A program made the position numbers and the translations under genes. Of a stretch of DNA of 20,980 bases, positions 8,223-16,090 are shown in pieces. Under the pieces are notes generated by a model. The model saw nothing but the letters and a program-made list of their open reading frames with translations. It was not told the origin of the DNA and did not search any database. Where the stretch lies: assembly GCA_905214995.1 (NCBI GenBank), contig CAJMOT010000031.1, positions 1-20,980 on the forward strand. The letters are read 5' to 3'. Positions within the stretch are counted from its first letter, which is position 1. Each line of letters starts with the position of its first letter. Source of the DNA: an uncultured bacterium. GTDB lineage: Bacteria > Verrucomicrobiota > Verrucomicrobiia > Opitutales > Intestinicryptomonadaceae.

Positions 8223-8474
8223 ATGAAAGACAAAATTCATCCCGACTTCCATCCCGTTTGCTTTGTAGACGTATCCAGCGGCGCGCGCTTCGTCACCCGC
8301 TCCACGATGAAGAGCAAGCAGGTCGAAAAAATCGACGGCGTGGACTGCTACATGGTCACCCGCGACGTGACGAGCGACTCCCACCCTGCGTACACCGGCG
8401 AAAAGCGCTTCGTGGACACTGCGGGCCGCGTCGAGAAGTTCCAGAAGAAGTTTTCGCGCGTGCGCTCGCGCTAA
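8223..8474 (+). CDS. rpmE2: 50S ribosomal protein L31, type B
   Basis: Encodes 83 residues beginning MKDKIHPDFHPVCFVDVSSG and containing THSDSHPAYTG-like text (here TSDSHPAYTGEKRFVDTAGR) with a basic end. This is the longer type-B (zinc-free) L31, lacking the CxxC pair of the zinc form. L31 helps bridge the ribosomal subunits. It is probably cotranscribed with rpmJ from the promoter near 8000, and a strong intrinsic terminator follows 21 bases after the stop. In many bacteria type-B L31 is a zinc-starvation paralogue under Zur; here no Zur-like operator is visible, so it may be the constitutive copy. Confidence 0.95.
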   Translation: MKDKIHPDFHPVCFVDVSSGARFVTRSTMKSKQVEKIDGVDCYMVTRDVTSDSHPAYTGEKRFVDTAGRVEKFQKKFSRVRSR

Positions 8475-8495
8475 GCTTGCGCGGCAATTTTGGCG

Positions 8496-8522
8496 AGCTC
8501 CGCAAGGCGGGGCTTTTTTTTT
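8496..8522 (+). terminator. Intrinsic terminator after rpmE
   Basis: AGCTCCGC (8496-8503) pairs with GCGGGGCT (8507-8514) over eight base pairs including one G-U, around a three-base loop AAG. It is followed by a run of T to 8522. It ends the rpmJ-rpmE unit and separates it from mtaB. Confidence 0.85.
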
Positions 8523-8573
8523 CGGCGCCCGCGGCATCGGCGGGGCGTTTTAGGCGGTTTTTAAGGCGGGGCG

Positions 8574-9878
8574 ATGTCCAAAAAAATTTCGATATGCACG
8601 CTCGGGTGCAGGGTGAACGCATACGAGTCGCTAGCGATTGCGGACTCGGCGCGCGCGCTCGGCCTCGAGGTCGTGAAGTGGGGGGAGAGGGCGGATTTCG
8701 CGGTGGTGAACTCCTGCGCGCTGACGGTTTTGGCGCAGGCCAAGACGCGGAGGGAGATCCGCGTTTTCGCGCGCGCCAATCCGGATTCCCCGATAGCCGT
8801 GACCGGCTGCTATGCCCAGACTTCGCCGGAAGAGGCCGCAAAGCTCCCGAACGTCCTTGTCGTGGCGGGAAACTCCAAAAAGGCGGAGGTCGTCGGAATG
8901 CTGATCTCGGCGGATTCGGCAAAGGTCGATGTTTCTCCGGCGGGCGGAAAGCGCGGCGCGCCCTTGTCGCTTTCCGCGGAGGGATTTATCGACGAGCGCG
9001 TCAGCCTGAAAATTCAGGACGGCTGCGACAACTGCTGCTCTTACTGCATAATTCCGCGCGCCCGCGGGAGGCCGCGCAGCAGGGGGTTCGACGAGATAAT
9101 GGCGGACGCGCGCAGCCTCGTTTCGCGCGGGGCGAGAGAGATAACTTTGACGGGCATAAATTTGACGAAATTTTCGTCGCAAGAACGCGGGATTGTCGGG
9201 GTAATCGACGCTCTCGACGCCCTTCCGGGGCTTTTGCGCGTGCGCCTCGGGAGCGTGGAACCGCAGGATATGCCCGCGGAGGCCCTGCTGGAGCGCGCGG
9301 CCGACCCTTCGCACAAATTGCAGCCGCATTTCCACGTTTCGGCGCAGAGCCTGTGCGACCGCGTGCTGTCCGCCATGCGCCGCAGGAATACCGCTTCGGA
9401 GTTTCTCGGGTTCGTGGCGCGCGCGAAATCCGTTTGCCCCGACATTTCAATAGGCGCCGACATAATCTGCGCCCACCCGTTCGAGCGCGATTGCGACTAT
9501 CTCGAAACGAAGGCGGCGATGCTTTCGAGCGGGCTTTCCTACGCGCACGTGTTCGCGTTTTCGCCGCGCCCGGGAACCCCGGCATTCTCCATGTCCGCCG
9601 AAACGCCCGACCCGCGGACGCGCCGCCGGAGGTCGGACGATTTGCGCGCGGCCGCCGCCGGAATGCGCAGGGCGTTTATGGAATCGCAGATCGGGAAGAT
9701 CCGCCCCGTTCTGCTCGAAAATATGCTGCCGGACGGCCGCTATATGGCGCGCACCGACAACTATATTAAGGTATGCGTCTCCGGCATGGGGAAGGGGCTG
9801 AAAAACGCTCCGGCTCTCGCGCGCCTCGAGGCGGTCGGGGATTCAGGAAAAATGCTCGCGTCGGCGGTTTGCGCATAG
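8574..9878 (+). CDS. mtaB: tRNA t6A37 methylthiotransferase MtaB
   Basis: Encodes 434 residues with the methylthiotransferase layout. The N-terminal UPF0004 domain carries the auxiliary cluster cysteines Cys12 (LGCRVN), Cys48 (NSCAL) and Cys79 (TGCYAQ). The radical SAM domain carries CxxxCxxC at Cys151, Cys155 and Cys158, followed by IIPRARGRPRSR. A short C-terminal TRAM-like part starts near 370. MtaB adds a methylthio group to t6A at position 37 of ANN-decoding tRNAs, using two Fe-S clusters and SAM. MtaB is preferred over MiaB or RimO because of the CTLGCRVN start and the RGRPRSR stretch after the cluster. The gene lies alone after the rpmE terminator; AAGGCGGGG just upstream of the ATG is a likely ribosome binding site. 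Confidence 0.88.
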   Translation: MSKKISICTLGCRVNAYESLAIADSARALGLEVVKWGERADFAVVNSCALTVLAQAKTRREIRVFARANPDSPIAVTGCYAQTSPEEAAKLPNVLVVAGNSKKAEVVGMLISADSAKVDVSPAGGKRGAPLSLSAEGFIDERVSLKIQDGCDNCCSYCIIPRARGRPRSRGFDEIMADARSLVSRGAREITLTGINLTKFSSQERGIVGVIDALDALPGLLRVRLGSVEPQDMPAEALLERAADPSHKLQPHFHVSAQSLCDRVLSAMRRRNTASEFLGFVARAKSVCPDISIGADIICAHPFERDCDYLETKAAMLSSGLSYAHVFAFSPRPGTPAFSMSAETPDPRTRRRRSDDLRAAAAGMRRAFMESQIGKIRPVLLENMLPDGRYMARTDNYIKVCVSGMGKGLKNAPALARLEAVGDSGKMLASAVCA

Positions 9879-9968
9879 GGATGGTTGCCCGCAAAATCGG
9901 CGGCGGGAAAAAGGCGTCAGATTTTCTGTTGCCATTTGCCCGTTTTTAATGTTCTAATGCGGGGGAAA

Positions 9969-11255
9969 ATGAAAATCACTTCACTAATATGGCGCGCGGC
10001 CGTTGCCGCGGCTTGCTTGGCGTGCGCCGCGGCGCGGGCGGATCTGGTGTGGACGCCCGACAGGGGCTGGCAGGTTCAGGGGGGAGTGCTCGCCAACGTC
10101 ATAGGCGAGAACGTCAACGTCCAGAATGCGCTCGAAGCCATGAACGAGGGCAAAAAGGCCCTCGACGACGGCGACTACTGGGCGGCGCTCGGCTACTACC
10201 GCATAGTGGCGACGGACTACCCGAACTCTATTTTCGCGCCAGAGGCCTACTACCAGATGTCGCAGGCGTATCTCAAGCGCGGGCAGTTCATGGACGCCTA
10301 CGAAGCCTTGCAGGAAATCGTGAAGAAGTATCCCGACTATCCGCGCTTCAATCAGATCATCGGCGCGGAGTACGACGTTGCGGCGACCATACAGAGCGGC
10401 GCGACCCCCTACCTATGGGGGTGGTTCCCGTGGTTTACGAACTACAACGACGCCGTGAAAATTTACGAATCCGTGGTCAAGGACGCCCCGTACAGCGACT
10501 ATTCTCCCATAGCTCTGATGAACATATCGCTCATCGCCGAGCAGGAGGACAAGCCCGACCAGGCGTTCGACGCGCTCGACAGGCTGATAAACAACTATCC
10601 CAAGAGCATGTTCGCCTCCGACGCCTATTTGCAGATGGCGAAAGTCTACCGGTCGCTCGTCGAGGGCGCGCCCTACGACCAGAGCCCTACGCGCAGCGCG
10701 ATAAGCTTTTTCAAGGACTACCTCATACTGTTCCCCAACGAATCGCAGGTCGCCAACGCGGAGCAGGGGCTTGAGGAGATGGAAGACACCTACGCGCGCA
10801 GCAGGCTCGTGATGGGCGATTTTTATTATTACTACCGCAACAACGGCGTCGCGGCTTCGATATTTTACAACGAGACGATAACCATAGCCCCAAACAGTCC
10901 GGCGGCAAAAGAGGCGGAGGCGCAGCTCAAAAAAATCCGCGACGGCGTGCCGCCGCCAATGACCCCCTACGACTGGATATGGGGCCGCTACCGCCCGATG
11001 AGCCTCTCGGAGCTGGAGGACGACACGCATGTCGAAAAGCTCAACAGCGAGGCTTTTGAGGAGATGTCGGTGGACCAGTTCCTCGAAACGCCCGGGGCGG
11101 CGGTCGTTGAAAAAGTCATGCCCGACGGTTCGGTTGAGTCTTACGAGGGATTTGCGCCGATGTACGGCGAGGGGCTTGGAGACTACCTTTTTGACGACGG
11201 CTTCTACCAGTGGACGCAGTCGCAGATAGACGGCGCAACGGACGGGGTATTATGA
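9969..11255 (+). CDS. BamD/YfiO-like TPR outer-membrane assembly protein
   Basis: Encodes 428 residues from the ATG at 9969, chosen because GGGGGAAA lies just before it and it begins directly with a signal sequence (MKITSLIWRAAVAAACLACAAARA). Cleavage could be by signal peptidase I after ARA, or a lipobox around LAC could give a lipoprotein; the sequence does not decide. About five TPR-like repeats follow, for example ALDDGDYWAALGYYRIVATDYP and AYEALQEIVKKYPDYP, with the spacing of BamD/YfiO. BamD belongs to the complex that folds beta-barrel proteins into the outer membrane. The protein is longer than E. coli BamD (about 245 residues), and the tail after about 330 looks poorly structured and acidic. 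It heads an operon in which an LptE-like lipoprotein overlaps its stop. Confidence 0.72.
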   Translation: MKITSLIWRAAVAAACLACAAARADLVWTPDRGWQVQGGVLANVIGENVNVQNALEAMNEGKKALDDGDYWAALGYYRIVATDYPNSIFAPEAYYQMSQAYLKRGQFMDAYEALQEIVKKYPDYPRFNQIIGAEYDVAATIQSGATPYLWGWFPWFTNYNDAVKIYESVVKDAPYSDYSPIALMNISLIAEQEDKPDQAFDALDRLINNYPKSMFASDAYLQMAKVYRSLVEGAPYDQSPTRSAISFFKDYLILFPNESQVANAEQGLEEMEDTYARSRLVMGDFYYYYRNNGVAASIFYNETITIAPNSPAAKEAEAQLKKIRDGVPPPMTPYDWIWGRYRPMSLSELEDDTHVEKLNSEAFEEMSVDQFLETPGAAVVEKVMPDGSVESYEGFAPMYGEGLGDYLFDDGFYQWTQSQIDGATDGVL

Positions 11256-11767
11256 GAAACATTTTTGCGATAATTGCCGCGGCCTGCCTTGCGGCCGCAT
11301 TTTCCGGATGTTCCAATTACAGGCTCGCGGGGACGGCTACGAACCTTCCGTTTTCCTCGGTGTATGTGCAGCCGGTGCGCAACGTGTCGTTCGCGCCGCA
11401 GGCGGCGCCGATTCTCACCAACGCGATTTCCAAATCGCTTATGCAGGTTCCGGATTTGCGCGTCGCCTACCAGAGCGAGGCGCAGGCGGTTCTCTCCACG
11501 ACTATTGTGAACTACGAAAAAGTTCCGATAGCGACCAAGGAGCGCGATACGGCGCTCGCGGCCTCTTACCGCATAACCGCAACAGCCTCGTGCACGCTGA
11601 TGCGCTCCAACGGGCAGGTTGTTTTCAAAGACCGCCCCGTCAGGGCGTTCATAACCGTCTACACCGGCGCCAACGACAACCTGATTTCAAACGAATACGA
11701 GAGCATGCCCGTGCTGATGAGGGAGCTCGGCGACAAGATAAAGGACGCCGTGATAGGAATATGGTAA
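11252..11767 (+). CDS. LptE-like LPS-assembly lipoprotein
   Basis: Encodes 171 residues. The N-terminus is a lipoprotein signal with a lipobox FSGC (Cys20), followed at once by SNYRLAGTA, a typical LptE start (GYxL). Then comes SSVYVQPVRNVSFAPQAAPILTNAISKSL, the beta-alpha pattern of LptE, and strands such as YRITATASCTLMRSNGQVVF. LptE plugs the LptD barrel and is needed to place lipopolysaccharide in the outer leaflet. The ATG overlaps the stop of the BamD-like gene (ATGA), and the stop TAA lies inside the first codons of rpe (ATGGTAA). The pairing of two envelope-assembly genes supports the call. Confidence 0.72.
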   Translation: MRNIFAIIAAACLAAAFSGCSNYRLAGTATNLPFSSVYVQPVRNVSFAPQAAPILTNAISKSLMQVPDLRVAYQSEAQAVLSTTIVNYEKVPIATKERDTALAASYRITATASCTLMRSNGQVVFKDRPVRAFITVYTGANDNLISNEYESMPVLMRELGDKIKDAVIGIW

Positions 11768-12426
11768 ACTCCCTCGAAATCGCGCCGTCGATTCTCGGCG
11801 GCGACCACGCGGCTCTCGGGGAATCCGTGGCGGCGATCGGGGCGGCGGGGCTAAAATGGGTTCACGTCGACGTTATGGACGGGCATTTCGTGCCGAATCT
11901 CTCGTTCGGGCCCGGGGTGGTGAAGGCGTTGAAAGCGCGGTTTCCGGACATGTTTTACGACGTGCACCTTATGCTCGACAATCCCAACCTGTACATAGAG
12001 CCTTTTGCAAAGGCGGGCGCGGATTTGATTTCGGTGCACGTGGAGCCCGACTACCCGATTTCCGGCACGCTCGACGACATACATTTTGCGGGCAGAAAAA
12101 TCGGCATTACGCTCAATCCCAAAACCCCCGTGGGGGAGGTGGCGGCGTACCTGCCGAGGGTGGACCTCGTTCTCGTGATGAGCGTCCAGCCGGGGTTTGG
12201 CGGGCAGTCTTTCAACCCTGTCGCCCTCGAAAAAATTTCTGCGCTCGCGCGGATGAGGGAGGAGATGAAGCTATCTTTCCGGATAGAGGTTGACGGCGGG
12301 ATTACCGCTGGCAACGTGGCGGCCTGCATAGGGCGCGGGGCGGACACGATAGTCGCCGGAACGGAGTTTTTCAAAAATTCCGCCGCCCTTCTGGAGGCGG
12401 CGCGGGGAGCCGCGCGGAATTTGTAG
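11761..12426 (+). CDS. rpe: Ribulose-phosphate 3-epimerase
   Basis: Encodes 221 residues, the usual size. It interconverts ribulose 5-phosphate and xylulose 5-phosphate in the pentose phosphate pathway, using a metal-bound TIM barrel. Visible signatures: IAPSILGGD at the start; HVDVMDGHFVPN with His35, Asp37 and Asp40; His69 in YDVHLML; MSVQPGFGGQSF (140-151), the phosphate/catalytic loop; and Asp178 in EVDGGI. The ATG at 11761 overlaps the end of the LptE-like gene in another frame, so it is probably coupled to it. Confidence 0.97.
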   Translation: MVNSLEIAPSILGGDHAALGESVAAIGAAGLKWVHVDVMDGHFVPNLSFGPGVVKALKARFPDMFYDVHLMLDNPNLYIEPFAKAGADLISVHVEPDYPISGTLDDIHFAGRKIGITLNPKTPVGEVAAYLPRVDLVLVMSVQPGFGGQSFNPVALEKISALARMREEMKLSFRIEVDGGITAGNVAACIGRGADTIVAGTEFFKNSAALLEAARGAARNL

Positions 12427-12446
12427 CCGGCGCGGGATTTTCGCCA

Positions 12447-13079
12447 ATGCGGAGGGGTTTTTTCATAACGTTCGAGGGCGGCGAGGGGTGCGGCAAGAGC
12501 ACGCACATAAGGCTGCTTTCCGAATATTTCGCGGGCATGGGGCGCGAATGCGTCGTCACGCGCGAGCCCGGCGGAACGCCCCTTTCGGAAAAAATCAGGG
12601 AGCTTCTGCTCGACGCGCGCGAGGGCGCGGGAATGTCGGCGCGGACGGAGATACTCCTGTTTGAGGCGGCGCGCGCGGAGCACGTGGACAAGCTTATAAG
12701 GCCGTCGCTCGACGCCGGAAAAATCGTGATATGCGACAGGTTTTACGACTCCACGAGCGCCTACCAGGGGGCGGCGCGCGCGATAGACTCCGAAAGCGTC
12801 GACTTCCTGAACGCCTTTGCCGCCGCCTCCGCTGCGCCTGATCTGACCGTGGTTTTGGACATCGATCCCCGCGAGGGGCTGGCCCGCGCCCGTTCGAGGG
12901 ACGGCGGTGCGCCCGACAGAATGGGGTCGGAGAGGCTCGAATTTTACCAAAAGGTGCGCGAGGGTTTCCTAGGCCTCGCCCGACGCTGCCCGGACAGGTT
13001 CGCCGTCGTCGATTCGTCCGGAGACAAGGCGGAGACTTTCGGAAAAATTCTCCGCGCCGTGGAGGGGAGGCTGCCGTGA
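12447..13079 (+). CDS. tmk: Thymidylate kinase
   Basis: Encodes 210 residues. It phosphorylates dTMP to dTDP with ATP, an essential step for DNA synthesis. Visible motifs: the P-loop GGEGCGKST at 11-19, TREPGGTPLSE at 38-48, DRFYDST at 97-103 (dTMP-binding DR motif), and the LID region with RSRDGGAPDRM. The gap from rpe is 20 bases. The stop overlaps the GTG start of holB (GTGA); tmk followed by holB is a common bacterial order because both serve replication. Confidence 0.97.
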   Translation: MRRGFFITFEGGEGCGKSTHIRLLSEYFAGMGRECVVTREPGGTPLSEKIRELLLDAREGAGMSARTEILLFEAARAEHVDKLIRPSLDAGKIVICDRFYDSTSAYQGAARAIDSESVDFLNAFAAASAAPDLTVVLDIDPREGLARARSRDGGAPDRMGSERLEFYQKVREGFLGLARRCPDRFAVVDSSGDKAETFGKILRAVEGRLP

Positions 13080-14002
13080 GCTCCGCGCCGAAAGCGGGCG
13101 AAATCCTGCGCCGCGCCCTGCGCAACGGCAGGCTGCACCACGCCATTTTGCTGTACGGAAACTCCGCGCCCGCGCTCGAAGCCGTGGCGCGCGATGTCGC
13201 AAGCCTTCTTTTGGGCCGCCCGTGCGCGAGGCACCCCGATTTGTTCGAGCTGCGTCCGGAGGGCAAAATGCGCCTGATAAAGATCGGCAGCTCCTCCGAC
13301 AGGGCGGGCGGCGACTGGCCGCCGAACACGATGAGAAAGCTTTTGCGCGACATCCGCCAGTCGTCGGCGCTCGGCGGGCGCAAGGTCGCCATCGTCCACG
13401 AGGCCGACAGGATGAACGCCGAGTCCGCCAACGCCTTTTTGAAAACCCTCGAAGAGCCCCCGCCGGACACGACCATATTCATGCTCACCACGCGCCCCAA
13501 CGATTTGCTCGACACCATAAGGAGCCGGTGCATAGCCCTGCGCGTGGAATCCGAGCCCGAGCCGCTCGGCGACGAGGAGTGGCTCGAATGGCTCGAGGAC
13601 TTCAAGAAGTGGCAGAAGTCGCTCATGGGCGGAATCCGCAGGGGAGAGGTGTCCGCGGCGGTCATGGGCTGCTACGCGCTCGTGGCGCGCTTCGGCTCGA
13701 TACTCGGGCGGCTTGCGGACGAGCTCTCCGAAATGGACGAGGGCGCGGAGGACGAGCTCGACGACGAGATGCTCGAGGCCGTCCGCGCCAGCGAGAGGCG
13801 CGCCTTGCGCAAGAGGCTTTTGGCGGACGTCGAGGACGCGTGCGTCGGCTGCGCGCTCGGCGGCAACGGCGTGCCGGCGGTGAAGATAGCAAGGGCCGTC
13901 GGCGCGCTCGAAAAGGCTGCGGCGTACATGGAGCTCAATATGCCCGACGCGCCCGCAATGGAATATTTCATGCTGTCGTCGCTCAGGATATGGGCAAGAT
14001 GA
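13076..14002 (+). CDS. holB: DNA polymerase III delta-prime subunit
   Basis: Encodes 308 residues from a GTG start that overlaps the tmk stop. It is the delta-prime subunit of the clamp loader that places the beta clamp on DNA. Visible: LHHAILLYG near the start, AIVHEADRMNAESANAFLKTLEEPP (Walker B region; core at 105-129), TTIFMLTTRP, and the SRC motif at Ser150-Arg151-Cys152. The Walker A position reads YGNSAPALEA instead of GxxGxGK, and the zinc-module cysteines are mostly missing, so it cannot bind ATP in the usual way; loss of ATP binding is normal for delta-prime. The C-terminal part has an acidic stretch around residues 215-238. The stop overlaps the next ATG (ATGA). Confidence 0.87.
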   Translation: MSSAPKAGEILRRALRNGRLHHAILLYGNSAPALEAVARDVASLLLGRPCARHPDLFELRPEGKMRLIKIGSSSDRAGGDWPPNTMRKLLRDIRQSSALGGRKVAIVHEADRMNAESANAFLKTLEEPPPDTTIFMLTTRPNDLLDTIRSRCIALRVESEPEPLGDEEWLEWLEDFKKWQKSLMGGIRRGEVSAAVMGCYALVARFGSILGRLADELSEMDEGAEDELDDEMLEAVRASERRALRKRLLADVEDACVGCALGGNGVPAVKIARAVGALEKAAAYMELNMPDAPAMEYFMLSSLRIWAR

Positions 14003-14943
14003 ATCCGGTAATATCGCTTTCCACAAGCTACCTCCAGCGCAGGTTCGGCGATGACGGCTACGCGATGCTCTGCGACGCCGCCGAGCTCGGGTACGAGTAC
14101 GTGGAGATAGGCCATTCGACGCCCGTCTCCGCGGTCGGGGGGATTCTGAAAGCCGTCTCCGAGGGGGTCGTGAAAGTTTCCTCTACCCACAATTTCTGCC
14201 CTATTCCTCCATATATAACCGGCCCTTCGCCAGACCTCTATTCGCCCTCCACCCCGTCCGCTCGCGAATCTTCGCAGTGGCTAAGGCACACCGGAAATTC
14301 CCTCGAATTCGGCGCGGCGGCGGGCTCGAAGGCGCTCGTCTGCCACGCGGGCTCGCTCTCGTATTTCTTTTTCAGGCCCGGGGCGAAAGTCGAGAAGTTT
14401 CTCGAAAAAAAGGAGTATGCGGAGCTTGCCGAAAATGAAGCGTACCAAAAGGCGTTGAAAAAATTTTTGGGCTCCGCCGCGCGCCGCTCGAAGAAAGACT
14501 ATTCAAATATGATCGCCAATTTCGCCGCGGTTTCCGAAAGCGCGCGCGAAAAGGGGATTTTTCTGTGCATCGAAAACCGCGAGCATGTTGCGGATATTCC
14601 GCTGGAGTCCAACTTTTGCGAGCTGATGAGGGCTTTTGCGGAGGTTCCCCAAGTTCGCGCGTGGCACGATGTCGGACATTCGATGATAAAGCAGCTTTCG
14701 GGGTTTTGCACGCAGATGGAGTTTGCCGAATCCATAGCCGAGTACCAGGCGGGCTGGCACCTGCACGACTGCACCGAAAACGGCAGGGACCACGTGGCGA
14801 TCGGCTCGGGCGCCATCGACTTCCGCGCGCTATCGCGGTTCTTCGACCCTCAAAAGCACATATTCACGCTCGAACTCAATTTCGCGGTAGACCGCCAGGA
14901 CGCCGCGGACTCTTTAAAGCGCGTGCAGGATTTGATGCCGTGA
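13999..14943 (+). CDS. Sugar phosphate isomerase/epimerase-like TIM-barrel protein
   Basis: Encodes 314 residues in the xylose-isomerase-like (AP endonuclease 2) TIM-barrel family. Likely metal ligands are Glu192 in LCIENRE, Asp224 and His227 in WHDVGHS, His256 in WHLHDC, and Glu292 in LELNF. The ending HVAIGSGAIDFRAL is typical of these isomerases. Members isomerise or epimerise sugars or inositols, but the substrate cannot be read from the sequence. There is no signal peptide, so it should be cytoplasmic. The ATG overlaps the holB stop, and its own stop overlaps the GTG of ybeY. Its place between replication and rRNA maturation genes gives no hint of pathway. Confidence 0.82.
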   Translation: MNPVISLSTSYLQRRFGDDGYAMLCDAAELGYEYVEIGHSTPVSAVGGILKAVSEGVVKVSSTHNFCPIPPYITGPSPDLYSPSTPSARESSQWLRHTGNSLEFGAAAGSKALVCHAGSLSYFFFRPGAKVEKFLEKKEYAELAENEAYQKALKKFLGSAARRSKKDYSNMIANFAAVSESAREKGIFLCIENREHVADIPLESNFCELMRAFAEVPQVRAWHDVGHSMIKQLSGFCTQMEFAESIAEYQAGWHLHDCTENGRDHVAIGSGAIDFRALSRFFDPQKHIFTLELNFAVDRQDAADSLKRVQDLMP

Positions 14944-15413
14944 GCGGAAGGCGGATTGACATTCTGGACATGTCGGGGCTGCTCGATTTCGAGCCGCGGA
15001 GGGTGCGCGCGTTCGTGCGCGCCCTCGACGCGAACCTCCCCGCGCGTCTGCGCGCGCCGTCCGGCGATCTTTCGGTGGCGTTTTTTGACGATTCGGGAAT
15101 CGCCGGAATACACGCCGATTTTATGAACAATTCGGACCCCACGGATGTCATCACTTTTGAGGGGGATCCCGAAGACGGCTTTGCCGGCGAGATATGCGCG
15201 TGCGCCGAAACCGCGCTGAAAAGGGCGGGGGACTTCGGCAACACGCCCTCGCGCGAGCTCTGCCTGTACGTCGCCCACGGATACCTCCATCTGGCGGGCG
15301 TCGACGACATTTCGCCGGAGGACGCCGCGAAAATGCGCGCGGCGGAGGCAGAGGCGATGGCGGTTTTGGACGCGAAATTCCGCAAGCCCGTATTCAATTT
15401 CAAGCGGCGGTAA
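14940..15413 (+). CDS. ybeY: Endoribonuclease YbeY (16S rRNA maturation)
   Basis: Encodes 157 residues if the GTG at 14940 is the start. I chose it because it overlaps the previous stop as GTGA, as at tmk/holB, and adds the expected first strand GRRIDILD; the next ATG at 14970 would lose it. YbeY is a metal-dependent RNase that helps process the 16S rRNA 3' end and in ribosome quality control. Visible: the NSDPTDVITFE segment (64-74), GEICACAETA, and the metal site HGYLHLAGVDD, with His113, His117 and Asp122-Asp123. The third histidine of the usual HGxLHLxGYDH is Asp here, a form also known from Bacteroidetes YbeY. Followed after two bases by the DUF502 gene. Confidence 0.93.
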   Translation: MSGRRIDILDMSGLLDFEPRRVRAFVRALDANLPARLRAPSGDLSVAFFDDSGIAGIHADFMNNSDPTDVITFEGDPEDGFAGEICACAETALKRAGDFGNTPSRELCLYVAHGYLHLAGVDDISPEDAAKMRAAEAEAMAVLDAKFRKPVFNFKRR

Positions 15414-15415
15414 AA

Positions 15416-16087
15416 ATGATAAAAAAATTCGGCAATTCCCTATTGGCGGGGACGATAGTCGCGCTTCCCCTGACGGTGACGCTGTTTGTCATCGTATTTT
15501 TGGTTCGCAACATAGGCGCTCCCGTGTCGCAGCTGTTGTTCGCGCCGATATTCAGGCGGTTCGACGCGGCGCTTCCCTCGGCGGGGCTCGGGGGGCTCGC
15601 CCTCGACCTCGTCTCCACTCTCGTGGCGCTGTGCTTCATAACGCTTCTCGGCGCCCTTTCCAAATTCTTTTTCGCGCGGATACTCATAGGAATTTCGGAG
15701 GCCGCCATAAACAGGATACCCGGGGTCGGGCTCGTTTACAGGACTGTCAAGCAGATAGTCGACACGTTTTCCAAGCAGAACAAGGCGGTTTTCCAGAGCG
15801 TCGTGATGCTCGAGTTTCCCCGCGCCGGCCTCTACGCCGTGGGGTTTGTCACGAGCGAGGCGCAGGGGGAAATCCAGGAGCGCACCGGAGAGATCGTGGT
15901 AAACGTTTTCGTCCCGACGACGCCGAACCCGACGAGCGGGTTTCTGATAATGGTTCCGAAGGGGGATCTGACGTATCTCGACATGACGGTGGGAGACGCC
16001 ATGAAGCTCATAATTTCGGGCGGGGCGGTCGTCCCAAGATGGACGGGCGCAGGCTCAAAGCGGTTTCCCGCCGAAAAAGAGGGCTGA
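15416..16087 (+). CDS. DUF502 family inner-membrane protein
   Basis: Encodes 223 residues of the DUF502 family, function unknown. It has two strong membrane segments, about 8-32 (LLAGTIVALPLTVTLFVIVF) and about 62-88 (LDLVSTLVALCFITLLGAL). Between and after them are the family's conserved pieces: IPGVGLVYRTVKQIVDTF, then VGFVT, then VFVPTTPNPTSGFLIMVP, and YLDMTVGDAMKLIISGG. The end is a soluble domain, probably cytoplasmic. The gene starts two bases after ybeY and ends three bases before the RecO-like gene, so it is an internal member of the operon. Confidence 0.9.
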   Translation: MIKKFGNSLLAGTIVALPLTVTLFVIVFLVRNIGAPVSQLLFAPIFRRFDAALPSAGLGGLALDLVSTLVALCFITLLGALSKFFFARILIGISEAAINRIPGVGLVYRTVKQIVDTFSKQNKAVFQSVVMLEFPRAGLYAVGFVTSEAQGEIQERTGEIVVNVFVPTTPNPTSGFLIMVPKGDLTYLDMTVGDAMKLIISGGAVVPRWTGAGSKRFPAEKEG

Positions 16088-16090
16088 GCG

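Noticed and set aside
9929..9958. Promoter TTGCCA-18-TCTAAT before the BamD-like gene
   Set aside because: Both boxes are fair, but the -10 would lie only about ten bases before the start codon and overlap the ribosome binding region, so it is not convincing.
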